Below, piece after piece: positions 1 through 11,183 of a stretch of 64,000 nt of DNA. The DNA comes from Trichoplusia ni. Taxonomy: Eukaryota; Arthropoda; Insecta; Lepidoptera; Noctuidae. The position numbers were made by a program, and so were the translations under genes. The stretch lies in NCBI RefSeq assembly GCF_003590095.1, contig NC_039479.1, forward strand, positions 8,308,001 to 8,372,000, read 5' to 3'. Position 1 is the stretch's first letter. Each line of letters begins with the position of its first letter. The notes beneath the pieces are model-generated. The model did not search any database and was not told where the DNA came from. It saw nothing but the letters and a program-made list of their open reading frames with translations.

Positions 1-93
1 AAAATAAGGCGAAAGGCAAATGCATCGTGCAAAAAATGCAAAAAAGTTATTTGTCGAGAGCATAATATTGATATGTGCCAAAGTTGTTTCTGA
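1..93 (+). CDS. piggyBac transposase, C-terminal 30 residues (partial)
   Basis: The open frame enters at base 1 and stops at TGA 91-93. It encodes the cysteine-rich C-terminal domain of the transposase: a CKKC pair, then CREH, then CQSCF at the very end, the zinc-binding spacing of this family. In piggyBac this domain binds the element's terminal DNA and helps target the transposase, which excises and inserts at TTAA. The catalytic DDD core is outside the window. No frameshift or stop is seen in the visible part. Confidence 0.95.
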   Translation, partial: KIRRKANASCKKCKKVICREHNIDMCQSCF

Positions 94-388
94 CTGACTA
101 ATAAGTATAATTTGTTTCTATTATGTATAAGTTAAGCTAATTACTTATTTTATAATACAACATGACTGTTTTTAAAGTACAAAATAAGTTTATTTTGTAA
201 AAGAGAGAATGTTTAAAAGTTTTGTTACTTTATAGAAGAAATTTTGAGTTTTTGTTTTTTTTTAATAAATAAATAAACATAAATAAATAGTTTGTTGAAT
301 TTATTATTAGTATGTAAGTGTAAATATAATAAAACTTAATATCTATTCAAATTAATAAATAAACCTCGATATACAGACCGATAAAACA

Positions 389-451
389 CATGCGTCAATT
401 TTACGCATGATTATCTTTAACGTACGTCACAATATGATTATCTTTCTAGGG
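389..451 (+). repeat. piggyBac 3' internal and terminal repeats
   Basis: The 19-bp internal repeat at 389-407 lies in an almost perfect palindrome (389-409) and is separated by 31 bp from the 13-bp terminal repeat at 439-451. This is the asymmetric right-end layout expected for piggyBac and the binding region for its transposase. Confidence 0.93.
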
Positions 452-455
452 TTAA

Positions 456-3283
456 ATCTTTTTTTCGAACAATTTGAATTTGAGAACTGGCATTTGAAAT
501 AGTAATTGTGAATAAGGCTATTATGCTTTTTAATTTTGCTTTTAATGAATAGGCGTGTGTCGTTTGCCCAAGGTTTAGATAACGAAGGTCCAATAGTCGA
601 TAAACCTAACTCAGTAATGTCAAAAGTGTTATACCATAATGATTAACAAGACTGTAAGCATTTGTCGAAATACAGAACAAAGATAAAAAATACATGTTTA
701 ATTGTTCATACATAGTTTACAATGACGCTATAAACTATAAACGAGACGGATACGAAACCAGTCATAAATAAAAATAAAGTAAGAAAATTAAACGTTTATT
801 TCTTTATTAATATCGCTATCAACACTATGAAGAGATGACGCTATTAAAAATGTTTTCGCATGGGAATGCTAAAACTTGGTGTGTGTACACGGAGATCTGT
901 CATCGCAGACGAACGCTGGACGCCACCGAAATAGACTGTCACCTCGGATTATGAATAAATACTGAGGGGTATTCACAGTGCAATAACATAGCTTCCGTCT
1001 ACAAAAATAATTTATCACGCAAAAGCTCCCGCCCACATTGTTGATCTAAATAATTTAAAGCAAATACACTGTGTTATACTAAAATCAACGCCGAATAATT
1101 TATTTTTAATTCAATATATTATGTACTACTTACGTTGATCTATCAATGGCTGGTATAATATAATTAAATATGTTTCACTTGCTATCTGCTAGAGATAAAT
1201 GATGTTATGACTGTTGTACTCTATGTGGGACATGCAATAAAAATAATGTACGCGCTTTTTAGATTCAGTAAATAAGAAATATTTTTAAATATTTACATAA
1301 TTTATTGTAATTATATTTTTTTACAAATAAATCGTTAGTTATAGCCATTATGAGTCGACTTCGTGACATGAAAAACTAAACACGCGGACTGGTTTACCCT
1401 CCAAAGTTTAAAAAAAGAACAAGTTAGTTGTAGCGCTTTTAAAAACATATAATTATTTTTCTTTCCTTAAAATAAAATGGCATCCTCTTGACGCCATTGG
1501 CCCTGTCGCAGCCGTTCTTGTTATATTTGGCCAGTATTCAATATTACTAATCTGACGGCGCGTAACTTTTGTCCTTGCGTTGTAAACTTGTCCTTACGCT
1601 GACCCCCGGCTGCTGGCCGGCGACAACTCTCACATTATTATGTATCGTTGTTACCTTGCAAATGTATGACATCTGATACAGAATACTATAACGTATAACA
1701 GTACATTGATCTCTCTTATCATTTATCACGCATGAGCCGACGTAGATACCTATTTTTTTTTTCATTAGACTCGGGCTTTGCTTTTTTACGTAGATACTTC
1801 CGTGATATGGACAAAAACGGTCCTTGTGTAATAAATCCAGTTATTATTGTAATAAATCAAAGAATCGTGTATTTTTAATCTCATTAACTTATCAATGCGT
1901 TTCGTAAGTCGCAAGGTATTTTTCTCTAGTCTTGTTGTAGAAATGTCACTAGTTTCTTAGTAATTTAGACGTCCTATCGCATAAAAACACCAGAAGTATC
2001 AAGACTTGAAATCCCGGTAATAGCCGCGCGGTTTAGACGTTGATGGATTACAATAATTAATATTCAATCGACAAGCATGTTGATATTGCTAATAAAATGT
2101 TTAATGTATTATAATAAGCAATTAGTGATGTAATTAGTTCGTGAATAACCGAAGCACAGCGAGGCAGGCTCGGTGACAGGTGAGCGTCATTATCATACCC
2201 ACTTCAACGTCTAATTAAAAGTACATTGGTAGCCGTTGCTAAACGGATTAACTCCCAACTGGTTTGCTGTCAATACACTCGATTTTAATGTACTAGACTC
2301 TAATTGTGTCAGCCTATTTAATACAAATCTCAAAGAAAAACACACATTCATAATCGGAGTACGCAATTAACCTATATTTTAGAATAAATTTAAAATTACA
2401 GTAAAATTTTAATCGTTGGTATTTCTAGTTACTAAATTAGTTACGTGCCTTGGTAGACATTTTTTTATCGCTATCGCATGCCTATATGCAGTGACTAATG
2501 CAAGTGAATACATTAGTCACAACCCACTTCACTACATATTAACTTATCAAAAAACAATTTATTAAATATTTACCTTCTTACGACAGCATTCGAGAGAGAT
2601 GAATGTGTTACGTAAATAAACAATTTTGCGGTTAGACAGTTCTATATCCATTTCACAAACAAAAACAGCTAATGGGTACTTATCTACGTAACTGTTTTAC
2701 AAGGCTCAAGATGTCAATAAACTTTATTTCTAAACATTATTTACGCATTTCTTACGTGTGTTTTACTATTTAGTATTAAGCATGCATGAGGTATTGAACT
2801 CTATAGATCCATTTTCGAAATACTCTCTGAGATATTTTCATATTGACCCTCTTTTGATGCTGCCAGAAAAAACAATTGACCACCTACTAAGAAAGGGGTA
2901 CGTAAACAATTATTCTTTATACAATTACGATACACGTGCATAATGTTTGGTGTCAAAAAATATTGTTTACTTTTAACTTCGCACTACCTTCTTAATAAAC
3001 TCTCAAATAACCGAATAATCGAAAAAATATATACATAACATGTGAGAATTATACATAATGGATATTTATACGATCCCAATATTCTATCAAATTAGGATAG
3101 CCAAGTAAATTGGCTTTTTATGAATTGTTTATCACTTTTCATCTCATAAACACATTAACAGTAACAAATTTGGATCTAGATTCGACAGTAAACTTCGTTA
3201 TTAAAAGGATTAATTAATGATAAGCCGCTAATCAAAACATTTAATAAATATAGTATAAAGGACTATTTTACTATTACGGAAAT
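456..3283. other. AT-rich stretch without recognised gene
   Basis: I see only short, chance-like open frames and A/T runs. The one structured feature is the hairpin at 2491-2520. A more GC-rich patch at about 1485-1640 has no convincing frame or splice sites. Confidence 0.6.
2491..2520. repeat. Perfect 10-bp hairpin
   Basis: GTGACTAATG (2491-2500) and CATTAGTCAC (2511-2520) are perfect inverted copies around a 10-nt loop. No target duplication or element boundary was found around it. Confidence 0.75.
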
Positions 3284-3298
3284 TGAAATGAGTCTTGA

Positions 3299-3931
3299 CT
3301 TGCGCGAAGACTCGACGAATTCCAACCGCCGGAACAGGCCGGGTTTCGGAGCGGATACGGCACCATAGACCACATCCACACAGTGCGGCAGATTATACAG
3401 AAGACCGAAGAGTATAATCAGCCCCTGTGTCTAGCATTTGTGGACTATGAGAAGGCCTTTGACTCGGTGGAAATCTGGTCTGTTCTGGAGTCCCTGCAGC
3501 GTTGTCAAGTAGATTGGCGATACATCCAAGTGATGAGATGTCTTTACGAAGCCGCTACAATGTCCGTCCAAGTACAGAATCAGCAAACAAGGCCCATACC
3601 GTTGCATCGAGGAGTGAGACAAGGGGATGTTATTTCCCCGAAATTGTTCACTAATGCAATGGAGGATATGTTCAAGACGCTGAACTGGAAAGGACGCGGC
3701 ATCAACATCAATGGCGAACACATCTCTCACTTGCGATTTGCTGACGATGTCGTCATCATGGCGGAAACGCTGCAGGACCTACAACAGATGCTGAACGGCC
3801 TGGCTGAATCTTCTCTACGCATCGGCCTACGGATGAACTTGGACAAAACCAAGGTCATGTTCAATGAACATGTTCTACCGGAACCGATTGCGATACACGG
3901 CGCCGTTCTCGAAGTTGTTCAGAAATATGTA
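3299..3931 (+). pseudogene. LINE reverse transcriptase fragment, part 1
   Basis: One frame without stops encodes RT motifs in order: EQAGFRSGYGT (about 3332-3364), AFVDYEKAFDSVE with the first catalytic aspartate (about 3434-3472), GVRQGDVISPKLF (about 3611-3649), and FADDVV with the catalytic Asp pair (about 3737-3754). The reading continues to the codons for Tyr-Val at 3926-3931 and then runs into the Helitron-like insertion, where it hits a stop after six foreign codons. The fragment has no start codon of its own because the element is 5'-truncated. The product would be inactive. Confidence 0.9.
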
Positions 3932-4121
3932 TCCCACCAAAAACATTAAATGTAAAAAAAATGCCAAGTCTCTCGATGCAGTCTTTCCATCGTAAAAAGT
4001 TTTGAGATCTCATAGAAGCCAAGTCCTATTCAAAATATTTTGTAGTTATAAATCAACATTTAGTAATTGTATCAATAGTTTTCTTTATATTATAATTATA
4101 GTGACTTGGCAATGAGCACAA
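3932..4121 (+). repeat. 190-bp inverted repeat, left arm
   Basis: This is the 5' end of the Helitron-like element. It is nearly identical, in inverse orientation, to 4438-4625; the only difference I see is the length of one A run (8 versus 6). The arms enclose 316 bp of unrelated sequence. Confidence 0.9.
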
Positions 4122-4437
4122 GAAGAAACAAATAAAACGGCATATTTGTAGGAGTTGAAAGTTACACACACCGCATGCGTAAACATTAATATCACAAAAT
4201 TAATTTTCTTTTGGTTTATCCGTGTCGTCCCAACCGAATTTCGGCAACGGCAGTCAGTCTTAGTGTACTCTCGATTCATTTACTTTCATAAAGCGATGGC
4301 CCGTAAGGTATTCTTAATTATTGTATTGGAGCATGTAGTCGGTAGTGACCATCATGATTCACACATAACAAATAATCTGATCACTGGTCTCGTCAGTAAC
4401 ATTTGCACATAATTCCAGGCATCAAGCAGCTTTTAAT

Positions 4438-4625
4438 TTGTGCTCATTGCCAAGTCACTATAATTATAATATAAAGAAAACTATTGATACAATTACTAAA
4501 TGTTGATTTATAACTACAAAATATTTTGAATAGGACTTGGCTTCTATGAGATCTCAAAACTTTTTACGATGGAAAGACTGCATCGAGAGACTTGGCATTT
4601 TTTACATTTAATGTTTTTGGTGGGA
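4438..4625 (-). repeat. 188-bp inverted repeat, right arm
   Basis: Inverted copy of 3932-4121, ending in GGTGGGA. Read on the minus strand it is a second intact-looking 5' end of the same element family. The near identity of the arms suggests a recent inverted duplication or gene conversion. Confidence 0.9.
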
Positions 4626-5643
4626 TCTCATTTATTTTTTGTAAGTGTATTTCTTTCTTTTTTTTTAGGTGTCATAATTTCTAGGACTTCAGCTACTGCT
4701 TTGCTTAGAACCCATTCTCTATCTCTATCTCTTTTGTTTCTTCTCTGAGACTTCGTTACTTCTAATGTAAACAAGCTTAAACTTATATATATATGCATAT
4801 ATATATCTACTAACTTACAAACTATAGCTAAACTAAACTAAATAACACGTAAAGTTCTCCGAATATCAATTATCACTACAATATTTTTTAGTTTCGAAAT
4901 GGTTTTTCATAGACAGGTGGCGCTATCAAATGAAAATTATCGAATTATTCTGAAGTACTACTTAGACTGCGCTTTGTAACGAAACCATAGCGCGATTCAG
5001 ACACGTACAACGCCATCTATCGAGCGCGCATACAATATTTATCGCAATACAATGGAGTTTTAGCTTTATTAATTTAATGAATTATGAATTTTATGTATTA
5101 ATTTGTATTAATGATAGTCTGTGTATTACATTTATATTATTCTTTTCTATTCTATGTATGTATTCATCCAATTGAATAGGTACTTAAACAACGAACAAAG
5201 TTAACAATGCAGTCAAAATCCATACATAATGTTCTTGCCAAACCGCAAATATAAAATTGTTTTCTATGGCATATTATTTTTTTAATGTTTTTATAATTTT
5301 TCCTTTATATGTGGCTAAGGACCTATCTTGGTGCAAAATTTGAAGTTTCTAAGTCTGCTAGAAGTACCTTAGATTTTTGATGATCTGTCAGTGAGTCAGT
5401 GAGTGACAAAATGGTGTAACTTTGATCGACCGTAACTCCTAAACCATTAATTCAATTGGCATGTAATTTCGAACTTAAGCTTGTTCTAATGCCTACTATT
5501 ATTCCCCGAAAAGCTAAACTCCTAGCTTTGTCCACGTCGAAGATACAGGGGGGGCGAAACAGCCGCGAATCGCTTCGAGAAAAGATGGTACGGCCGTGCC
5601 CGTTTTGCTCGAGACTTGGCAGGGGCACTGCCGTGCCCTCAGA

Positions 5644-6216
5644 TACCTCGGGCAGACATTGCAGTTAGGTAGAAACAACTTTGAGGACGAGGTGAATAGA
5701 AGAATTCAGTTGGGTTGGGCTGCATTTGGGAAGTTACATCGAGTCCTAACATCGTCGATCCCACAGTGCCTAAAGACAAAAGTTTTCAATCAGTGCGTCC
5801 TACCTGTCATGACTTACGGAGCCGAAACGTGGACACTGTCGGTACGGCTGGTTCACAAGTTTAAAGTCGCTCAGCGGGCTATGGAAAGGGCTATGCTCGG
5901 CATTTCTCTGAGGGATCGCATCAGAAATGAGGTAATCCGTCAGAGAACCAAAGTCATCGACATAGCCCACCGCATCAGCAAGCTGAAGTGGCAGTGGGCT
6001 GGCCATATTAGCCGAAGAACCGATAACCGTTGGGGTAAACGAGTTCTAGAGTGGAGACCACGCCTCGGCAAACGTAGTGTAGGACGTCCTCAGGCACGGT
6101 GGAGTGATGACTTGCGCAAGACGGCTGGCAGGAGCTGGATGCGAGAAGCCGAAAATCGATCTCAGTGGCGTGCACTTGGAGAGGCCTATGTCCAGCAGTG
6201 GACTGCGATAGGCTGA
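5644..6216 (+). pseudogene. LINE ORF C-terminus, part 2
   Basis: The frame left at 3931 resumes exactly at 5644, with the codons for Tyr-Leu-Gly-Gln that follow in this family, and runs to the stop TGA at 6214-6216. It holds the post-RT region usual in insect endonuclease-reverse transcriptases: MTYGAETW, then KFKVAQRAMERAMLGISLRD, then KLKWQWAGHISRR, GRPQARWSDD and W..AENR..W. No other stop or frameshift is seen in this part. It is separated from its RT half only by the 1712-bp insertion. Confidence 0.88.
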
Positions 6217-6238
6217 TGGTGATGATGAAATGAGTCTT

Positions 6239-8284
6239 AGCAATAACTGAATACAAATTCACTTTGTGAAAATTCGGCCGTAGTTTATGGAATATTTATT
6301 TGTTTCCAGTAGAAAGCCATGTACCGTCTTCTACGTAATAACATTATAAAGAAAAAAGTTAATCAATTACTGATCCATTATCTTTGGTAAACAAGCAACG
6401 TATGTTCGAAGCGGGGGTAGAAAGCAATTATCTTGTAAGTACGTACGTAGTACTTATCTTTAGGCCACTTACTTGGCTACTATTTATCTTGCTTAATTCA
6501 CACATTTGGTTAGACTGACTATTAAACAAGGAAGTTACATTTGTTACAAATGATTGTTTCAATTAAAACCAATAGGAATAAAACTATAGAGGACTTATTG
6601 TATGTTTGTTGTTTTTACTATTAAAATTAATCAACCATCTAGTCTAAGTCTAAAACTTCTAGTCTTTGATGGCAAATAACGTTGAAAATTCTAGTTCCTA
6701 AAATAATCGGATTTACTATAAATATTCCAAGCAAATGTTAATTGGGTTAATACTAATAGGCATTTAGTCAGCTTCATTTAAGTTTGGCAATAATTGTATT
6801 AACCTTCGCGCTGTTTCGCTTCCACAATGGCAACATTTCTGCTGTATAACAGAATTAACTCATTAAGATACTTTATTTCAGAGCAATAAGGTTTATTTTT
6901 CTGATTCAGTGTTTATCACTAGCTTTCGGCCGAGCATACAATGCCTGACTGCAGTACAAAATTCTATTTGTACAGAGGCAGGTTGCGCCGTGAAATTCTC
7001 ATATTTTTAGACCTACAGTAAAACGTGGCAATGGACATCGCATACGACACGACATGACGTGGCGTAGTCACTACAATATTACTAACACGTGTCTTTATAT
7101 TACAGAGGCCACAGCCTGAACATTGAACACTGTAGAAAAATATATTTTTGTAACTTAACAATCGGTATGGAGATTTTGAATGTAGAACACTGTTCTTAAT
7201 ACAAATTCGAATAGAGTTCCTTGAGCGGTTCAAAATACCAACATTGCTTAATTGAATGATATTAAATACGACGTTAATCACCAATAATATAATTTTGCAG
7301 AACCGCTTCTTCTGGTTCAATTTAATTTACATCTCAATTATTAAGTTTCCTTCGCTACTTGGTAAGTTTAATTTGCCCTCGGCATCAGTCGACTTCTCAC
7401 GACTTCAGTACAACGGCGACGTTACTATAATGTGTAATAAAAAAACCTTCCACTTTTATTACCATAAAATTACTTTTCCGTAAAGCATATTTTCGTGGAA
7501 AATCTAATATACTTCTGTAATTTAAATAAACGCTTTTTTTACGAAGACAGCGGAGTAACTCGGTTAACTTGCTAAATAAAAATAAATTTACCGAGTAATG
7601 ATATTTTAGGCTGTCTCATACTGTTCGCCTTCATTGAGTTGTTTTGCCTTTAATCTTGCCGATTTAAATTATTGTTATTATTGTGACATCGGGTATTGCA
7701 ACAATTATACTGTCGATACGGATCAAGGGTACAATATTACCAATTTAATCGAGGTGAACCTTATTTAATTTGTCATCGTTAAGTTTATCGACTGTTCGTT
7801 ATGTGGGACGACAAATCAACGGAAGGACTTACTGTAAGCAGAAGGCGAGGTTTCCAGAATCCATTAATATTGTTCCTAAAAGGGTCTAATCATGTTAATT
7901 ACGACAGGTCTAAGTAAAATCATTAGTTAAGTTTCTGTTTTCAAATAAACAGACGCTTATTGCTATTAACAACTGTTTGGACGTGAAACGCGAGTCTATT
8001 TGTTACATTTTCAAGAGAAACGTGTAATTTGAAGGCATCGCTCCAATTACATTGTAAATGCAGTCAACCACGCACTCTTGTACCTTCAGTTAATATCGTG
8101 TAGCCTGCTAACCGACATCCTATTAATATCACCGATAAGCTTATAATTACTTAAGTATTTTCTATTTTCAGAATAGATAGAAATCATAACCAGCAAGTAA
8201 AATTATAAATACTGCAATTCATTGCTAATATTAAGGAATTTTCGTATCGGACAGAACAAAAGCGCATATTTTTGTCTATAAAGA
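6239..8284. other. AT-rich stretch without recognised gene
   Basis: Only short open frames without family resemblance are present. I see no RNA gene, no clear splice-flanked exon and no bounded element. Confidence 0.55.
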
Positions 8285-8400
8285 CATCAACTTTCGCAAA
8301 CAACACAAATGTATGCGGTACAAAAATATTTATCCCATATGGAGATCGAACCCGCAATACCTTTGCATTTCGTCGTCAAACGAGTGTATCTGTATACTGT
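8285..8400 (-). repeat. Probable tRNA-derived SINE remnant
   Basis: On the minus strand GGTTCGATCTCC (from + 8342-8352) resembles an RNA polymerase III B box, within a GCGGGTTCGATC context common in insect tRNA-derived SINEs. It is followed by a TTTGTGTTGTTTG stretch like the body of such SINEs. The A box is not convincing and no target duplication was found, so this is an old fragment at best. Confidence 0.35.
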
Positions 8401-10884
8401 TAAATCAATAGTTTTGTTTTCATAACCCTACAAAATGCATATGGTTGCACCTGCGTGTTTATAGTAGTGCTATTATATTAATTGTGATCTGTATTGCGGT
8501 TACATTTAGCAAAAGCTGGTTATTACTAGTTTTAACATTACCATGTAATTATTTTAACTCATAGCAACCGAAACATCAAATTTCGATTTAAATACATTGA
8601 TCGAAATCGTATTACGGGGAATCTAGGTCATTTCACTCTGGGGGAAATATCATATAAATAAAACAATGTCGTTCCGAATCAATGTGTGCACTACATCCGT
8701 GCCTTATAAATTATTTCAGACATCTGCAATATTAATGTAGCTTGCGAATTGTTCGTATACCCACAGGATAAAGTTCGCAAACTCTTGTGACTTGTGACGG
8801 CTTCTTCAAGTTTTCCGAGATCAGACGAACTTCGCTAGAAAATGTTTCATTAAATATGTAAGCGTAATATCATTACGATCCACTTACATTTGATACTGAT
8901 GATATAATGAATATGAAAAATGTTGCAGATAGGAGATGATCTATAACTACTCATCATATTTCATAATTACGTGTCTATTTAATCAATTTAGATGAAAATC
9001 AGTGTCGGCGAAACCATAAATATGAAAAGCTAGTATTTACTTTAGAAAAAATAAGGTAACTCAAATTCCTGGTCTTTTGGTCACATTCTTGGAATTTAGT
9101 TAACCAACACCATTACACATAAGTTCTTCTCTATTTTAATGCGGATATACCATTTGAAACACATGTTTGTGCGACGATATTATTAATTACTCGCTAACAG
9201 AAACACTTGCTCACATCATTTAGTCACGAGTTACCAAACTGGGACATTTGGCCCAAATAATCAGTTTCAATGGCAACAACAATACAAGTTGCCATCAAAA
9301 GGCTCAAAACATTGGCTACGTTCTCTCTGCGTACGGCAAAGACACAATTCCGGTTCGAAGGTACATGACAAACAAGCGAAATTGATTTGGCGACAGTTGT
9401 TTTCGGACCAAATACTACCAGCACACTTCACATTGTTGTTTGTACCCGAACACAGCTACGCGAGGGTTGAGTACGCGACTTGACTTAATCCGAAAACAGA
9501 AAGGGCAGGTCTAGACTCCGCTATACAATAAGGCTTCCATATAAATGGTTATCGTATTCAATTTGTTTATTTGAATTAAAAGATAACGCTATCTACTTAT
9601 TTCACACTAAGTTATTAGTTTAATAAATTAATTTCTTTTTTATATCAGAACTAGAAGTGACAAATTGAATAATTAAATCAAGTTTGCGCCAAAATAGACA
9701 GCAAATAAATTTAATTTAATAGATCATAATCTCTATAATGTTACATGCTTAATCATCTTAATTGATAGTCGTCTAGACTACACTTATTAAAAGCTATTAA
9801 AGTAATCATAAAAGTCCAGGAAACGGTTCGAATAACTATGGTTCGTTTAACAAAACCATGCAATTGTGTTTACAAAATGTTCACGGTTTCAAGGCGATCA
9901 AGTAGTGGAGGTCATCCTGAGCTTGTATGTCAAACATAAATATTTAACACAGATTTAACGCCGTTGTTCTTATGCGTTTCATTTCAATATAAAGCAAGTT
10001 CACCAGACTAAATTAAAAAGGTTCAACACAAAATTATGATATCTTACATCTATAAGTGCAATGCATAACATGAACGTATAATAAGGCATAAACTCTTATG
10101 CTATTTACTGTATTTGGAGAACCAATAAAAACTTTTACTTCAAATATTGGAATGACTTCACTATTGCGCAAGTGGGCACGTGTAATGAAAAGTAATTAAA
10201 AGAAGTAATATTATACTTAAGTATTTTTTTACGAGAGTTACGTATGCATTTTGGCAATGTTCGACACGAAGATAACATCCAAAATGGTAATGTAAACGTT
10301 GAAACTTAAATACTCATGGCAAATATTACGAAATGCCGTGAGGACTAATAGAGGTCTGTTGTAGGACTAAAGTTACATTAAAAATTTTACGAGCCGGATG
10401 CAGTGGGCCAGCGAGGCAATAAACTGAGCTTAAACGCAGCTCTCTAGCTGAGAGTGATCGAGTTTTTACCCAGTTTATTGGGAGGGCGACAAGCTATCAA
10501 ATATCTATCACGTTGCTTTACAATTTCACGGCATATTACTTTTACGCTGAAATGGCGGCAGGAATTTAAAATATGTAAAGTTGGTGATAGAGCTCGTTTT
10601 ATAGGCGTTGCTGCTTCCAGTAGGCGAAATTGTTTGTTTTGATAATCTCAGCATTATTAGGACTAAGTGTTTCGCAATATTCATAAAAGTTAACTTGCTA
10701 TAATAGCTGCTCGTAGAACTAACTGCTAATACTTTTAGTCTCGCTTAACAGAAACCGAGACTTGAACTTTGCATCCAATTTGATGGTTATTTAGTAAGTA
10801 AAAAAATAAGCTTCTTACGGTATATTTCTTATGGTTGTGGTTTTTGGTAGACTAACTGGAGAAAAGTTTGGCCTATATTTACAA
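8401..10884. other. No recognised feature
   Basis: AT-rich DNA with short open frames that look like chance. I see nothing that can be supported as a gene or element. Confidence 0.5.
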
Positions 10885-11183
10885 CTAGCTGTTGCCCGCG
10901 ACTTCGTCCCCGTGGGTAGAAGATATAAGTTGTGATTTATACCTGCCCTGCTTTTTTCACATTTTCCATTGTATCTTCGCTCCTATTACTCGCAACTTGA
11001 TGGTTTATAGCCTATAGCCTTCCTCAATGAATGGTCTATTCAACACAAAAATATTTTTTCAATTTGGATCAGTAGTTCCTGAGATTAGCGCGTTCAAACA
11101 AACAAACTCTTCAGCTTTATATATTAGTAAGTATAAGTATAAGTATAAGTATAGAAGTATAGATATAGATATAGACATAGATT
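10885..11183 (-). mobile_element. Short non-autonomous Helitron-like element with microsatellite end
   Basis: Read on the minus strand, the element ends GCGGGCAACAGCTAG followed by T, the CTRR|T end typical of Helitrons, preceded by a degenerate GC-rich hairpin. Its body (GTTTATAGCC, TTGAACGCGCTAATCTC) belongs to a repeat I recognise as very common in Lepidoptera. At its 5' side (11129-11183 on the plus strand) sits an AAGTAT/AGATAT tandem array, an arrangement reported for lepidopteran Lep1-type Helitrons. The exact 5' boundary is uncertain because of the array. Confidence 0.65.
11129..11183. repeat. Microsatellite AAGTAT/AGATAT
   Basis: About four copies of AAGTAT are followed by an imperfect run of AGATAT units. 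It adjoins the 5' end of the minus-strand Helitron-like element. Confidence 0.85.

Larger units (their letters stand above)
1..455 (+). mobile_element. piggyBac transposon, 3' end
   Basis: This is the right end of a piggyBac element whose body lies left of the window. Seen: the transposase C-terminus in frame 1 to a TGA at 91-93; an AT-rich 3' non-coding stretch with AATAAA-type signals near 260-290; a 19-bp internal repeat at 389-407 (CATGCGTCAATTTTACGCA); a 31-bp spacer; a 13-bp terminal repeat at 439-451 (TATCTTTCTAGGG); and a TTAA target site at 452-455. Order and spacing match the known 3' end of the T. ni element. From memory only one or two bases differ, so the copy looks young. Whether it is complete cannot be judged here. 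Confidence 0.96.
3932..5643 (+). mobile_element. Helitron/Helentron-like non-autonomous element inside the LINE
   Basis: The 1712-bp insertion starts with TCCCACC and ends with a hairpin, GGGCAC (5623-5628) / GTGCCC (5633-5638), five bases before the junction. There is no target-site duplication and the host frame is preserved, so it sits precisely between A (3931) and T (5644). The subterminal motif TGCCAAGTCTC (3962-3972) has an inverted partner, GAGACTTGGCA (5611-5621), just before the 3' hairpin. A 5'-TC start, A^T insertion without duplication, a 3' hairpin and subterminal inverted repeats are features of rolling-circle elements; the hairpin so near the end resembles Helentrons. The last bases are CAGA rather than the usual CTRR. 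No Rep/helicase frame is present, so it is non-autonomous. Confidence 0.75.
3284..6238 (+). mobile_element. RTE-like non-LTR retrotransposon, 5'-truncated and interrupted
   Basis: The element lies between two 13-bp direct copies of TGAAATGAGTCTT (3284-3296 and 6226-6238), which I read as its target-site duplication. The visible coding part starts inside the reverse transcriptase domain, so the endonuclease and early RT are missing, as is usual after incomplete reverse transcription. The 3' end is very short after the stop codon and closes with a GATGGTGATGATG-type tail, typical of RTE-clade LINEs. A 1.7-kb Helitron-like insertion (3932-5643) splits the coding region. RTE is my family call from the RT and C-terminal motifs; a BovB or related subclade cannot be resolved by eye. 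Confidence 0.85.

Noticed and set aside
4155..4412. 85-codon frame between the inverted-repeat arms
   Set aside because: No resemblance to any transposase or Rep protein; too short and without context.
4779..4808. TATATA-rich stretch as a promoter
   Set aside because: It lies inside the Helitron-like insertion with no gene downstream; simple AT repeat.
6008..6262. Minus-strand frames over the LINE C-terminus
   Set aside because: Antisense shadows of the recognised plus-strand LINE frame.
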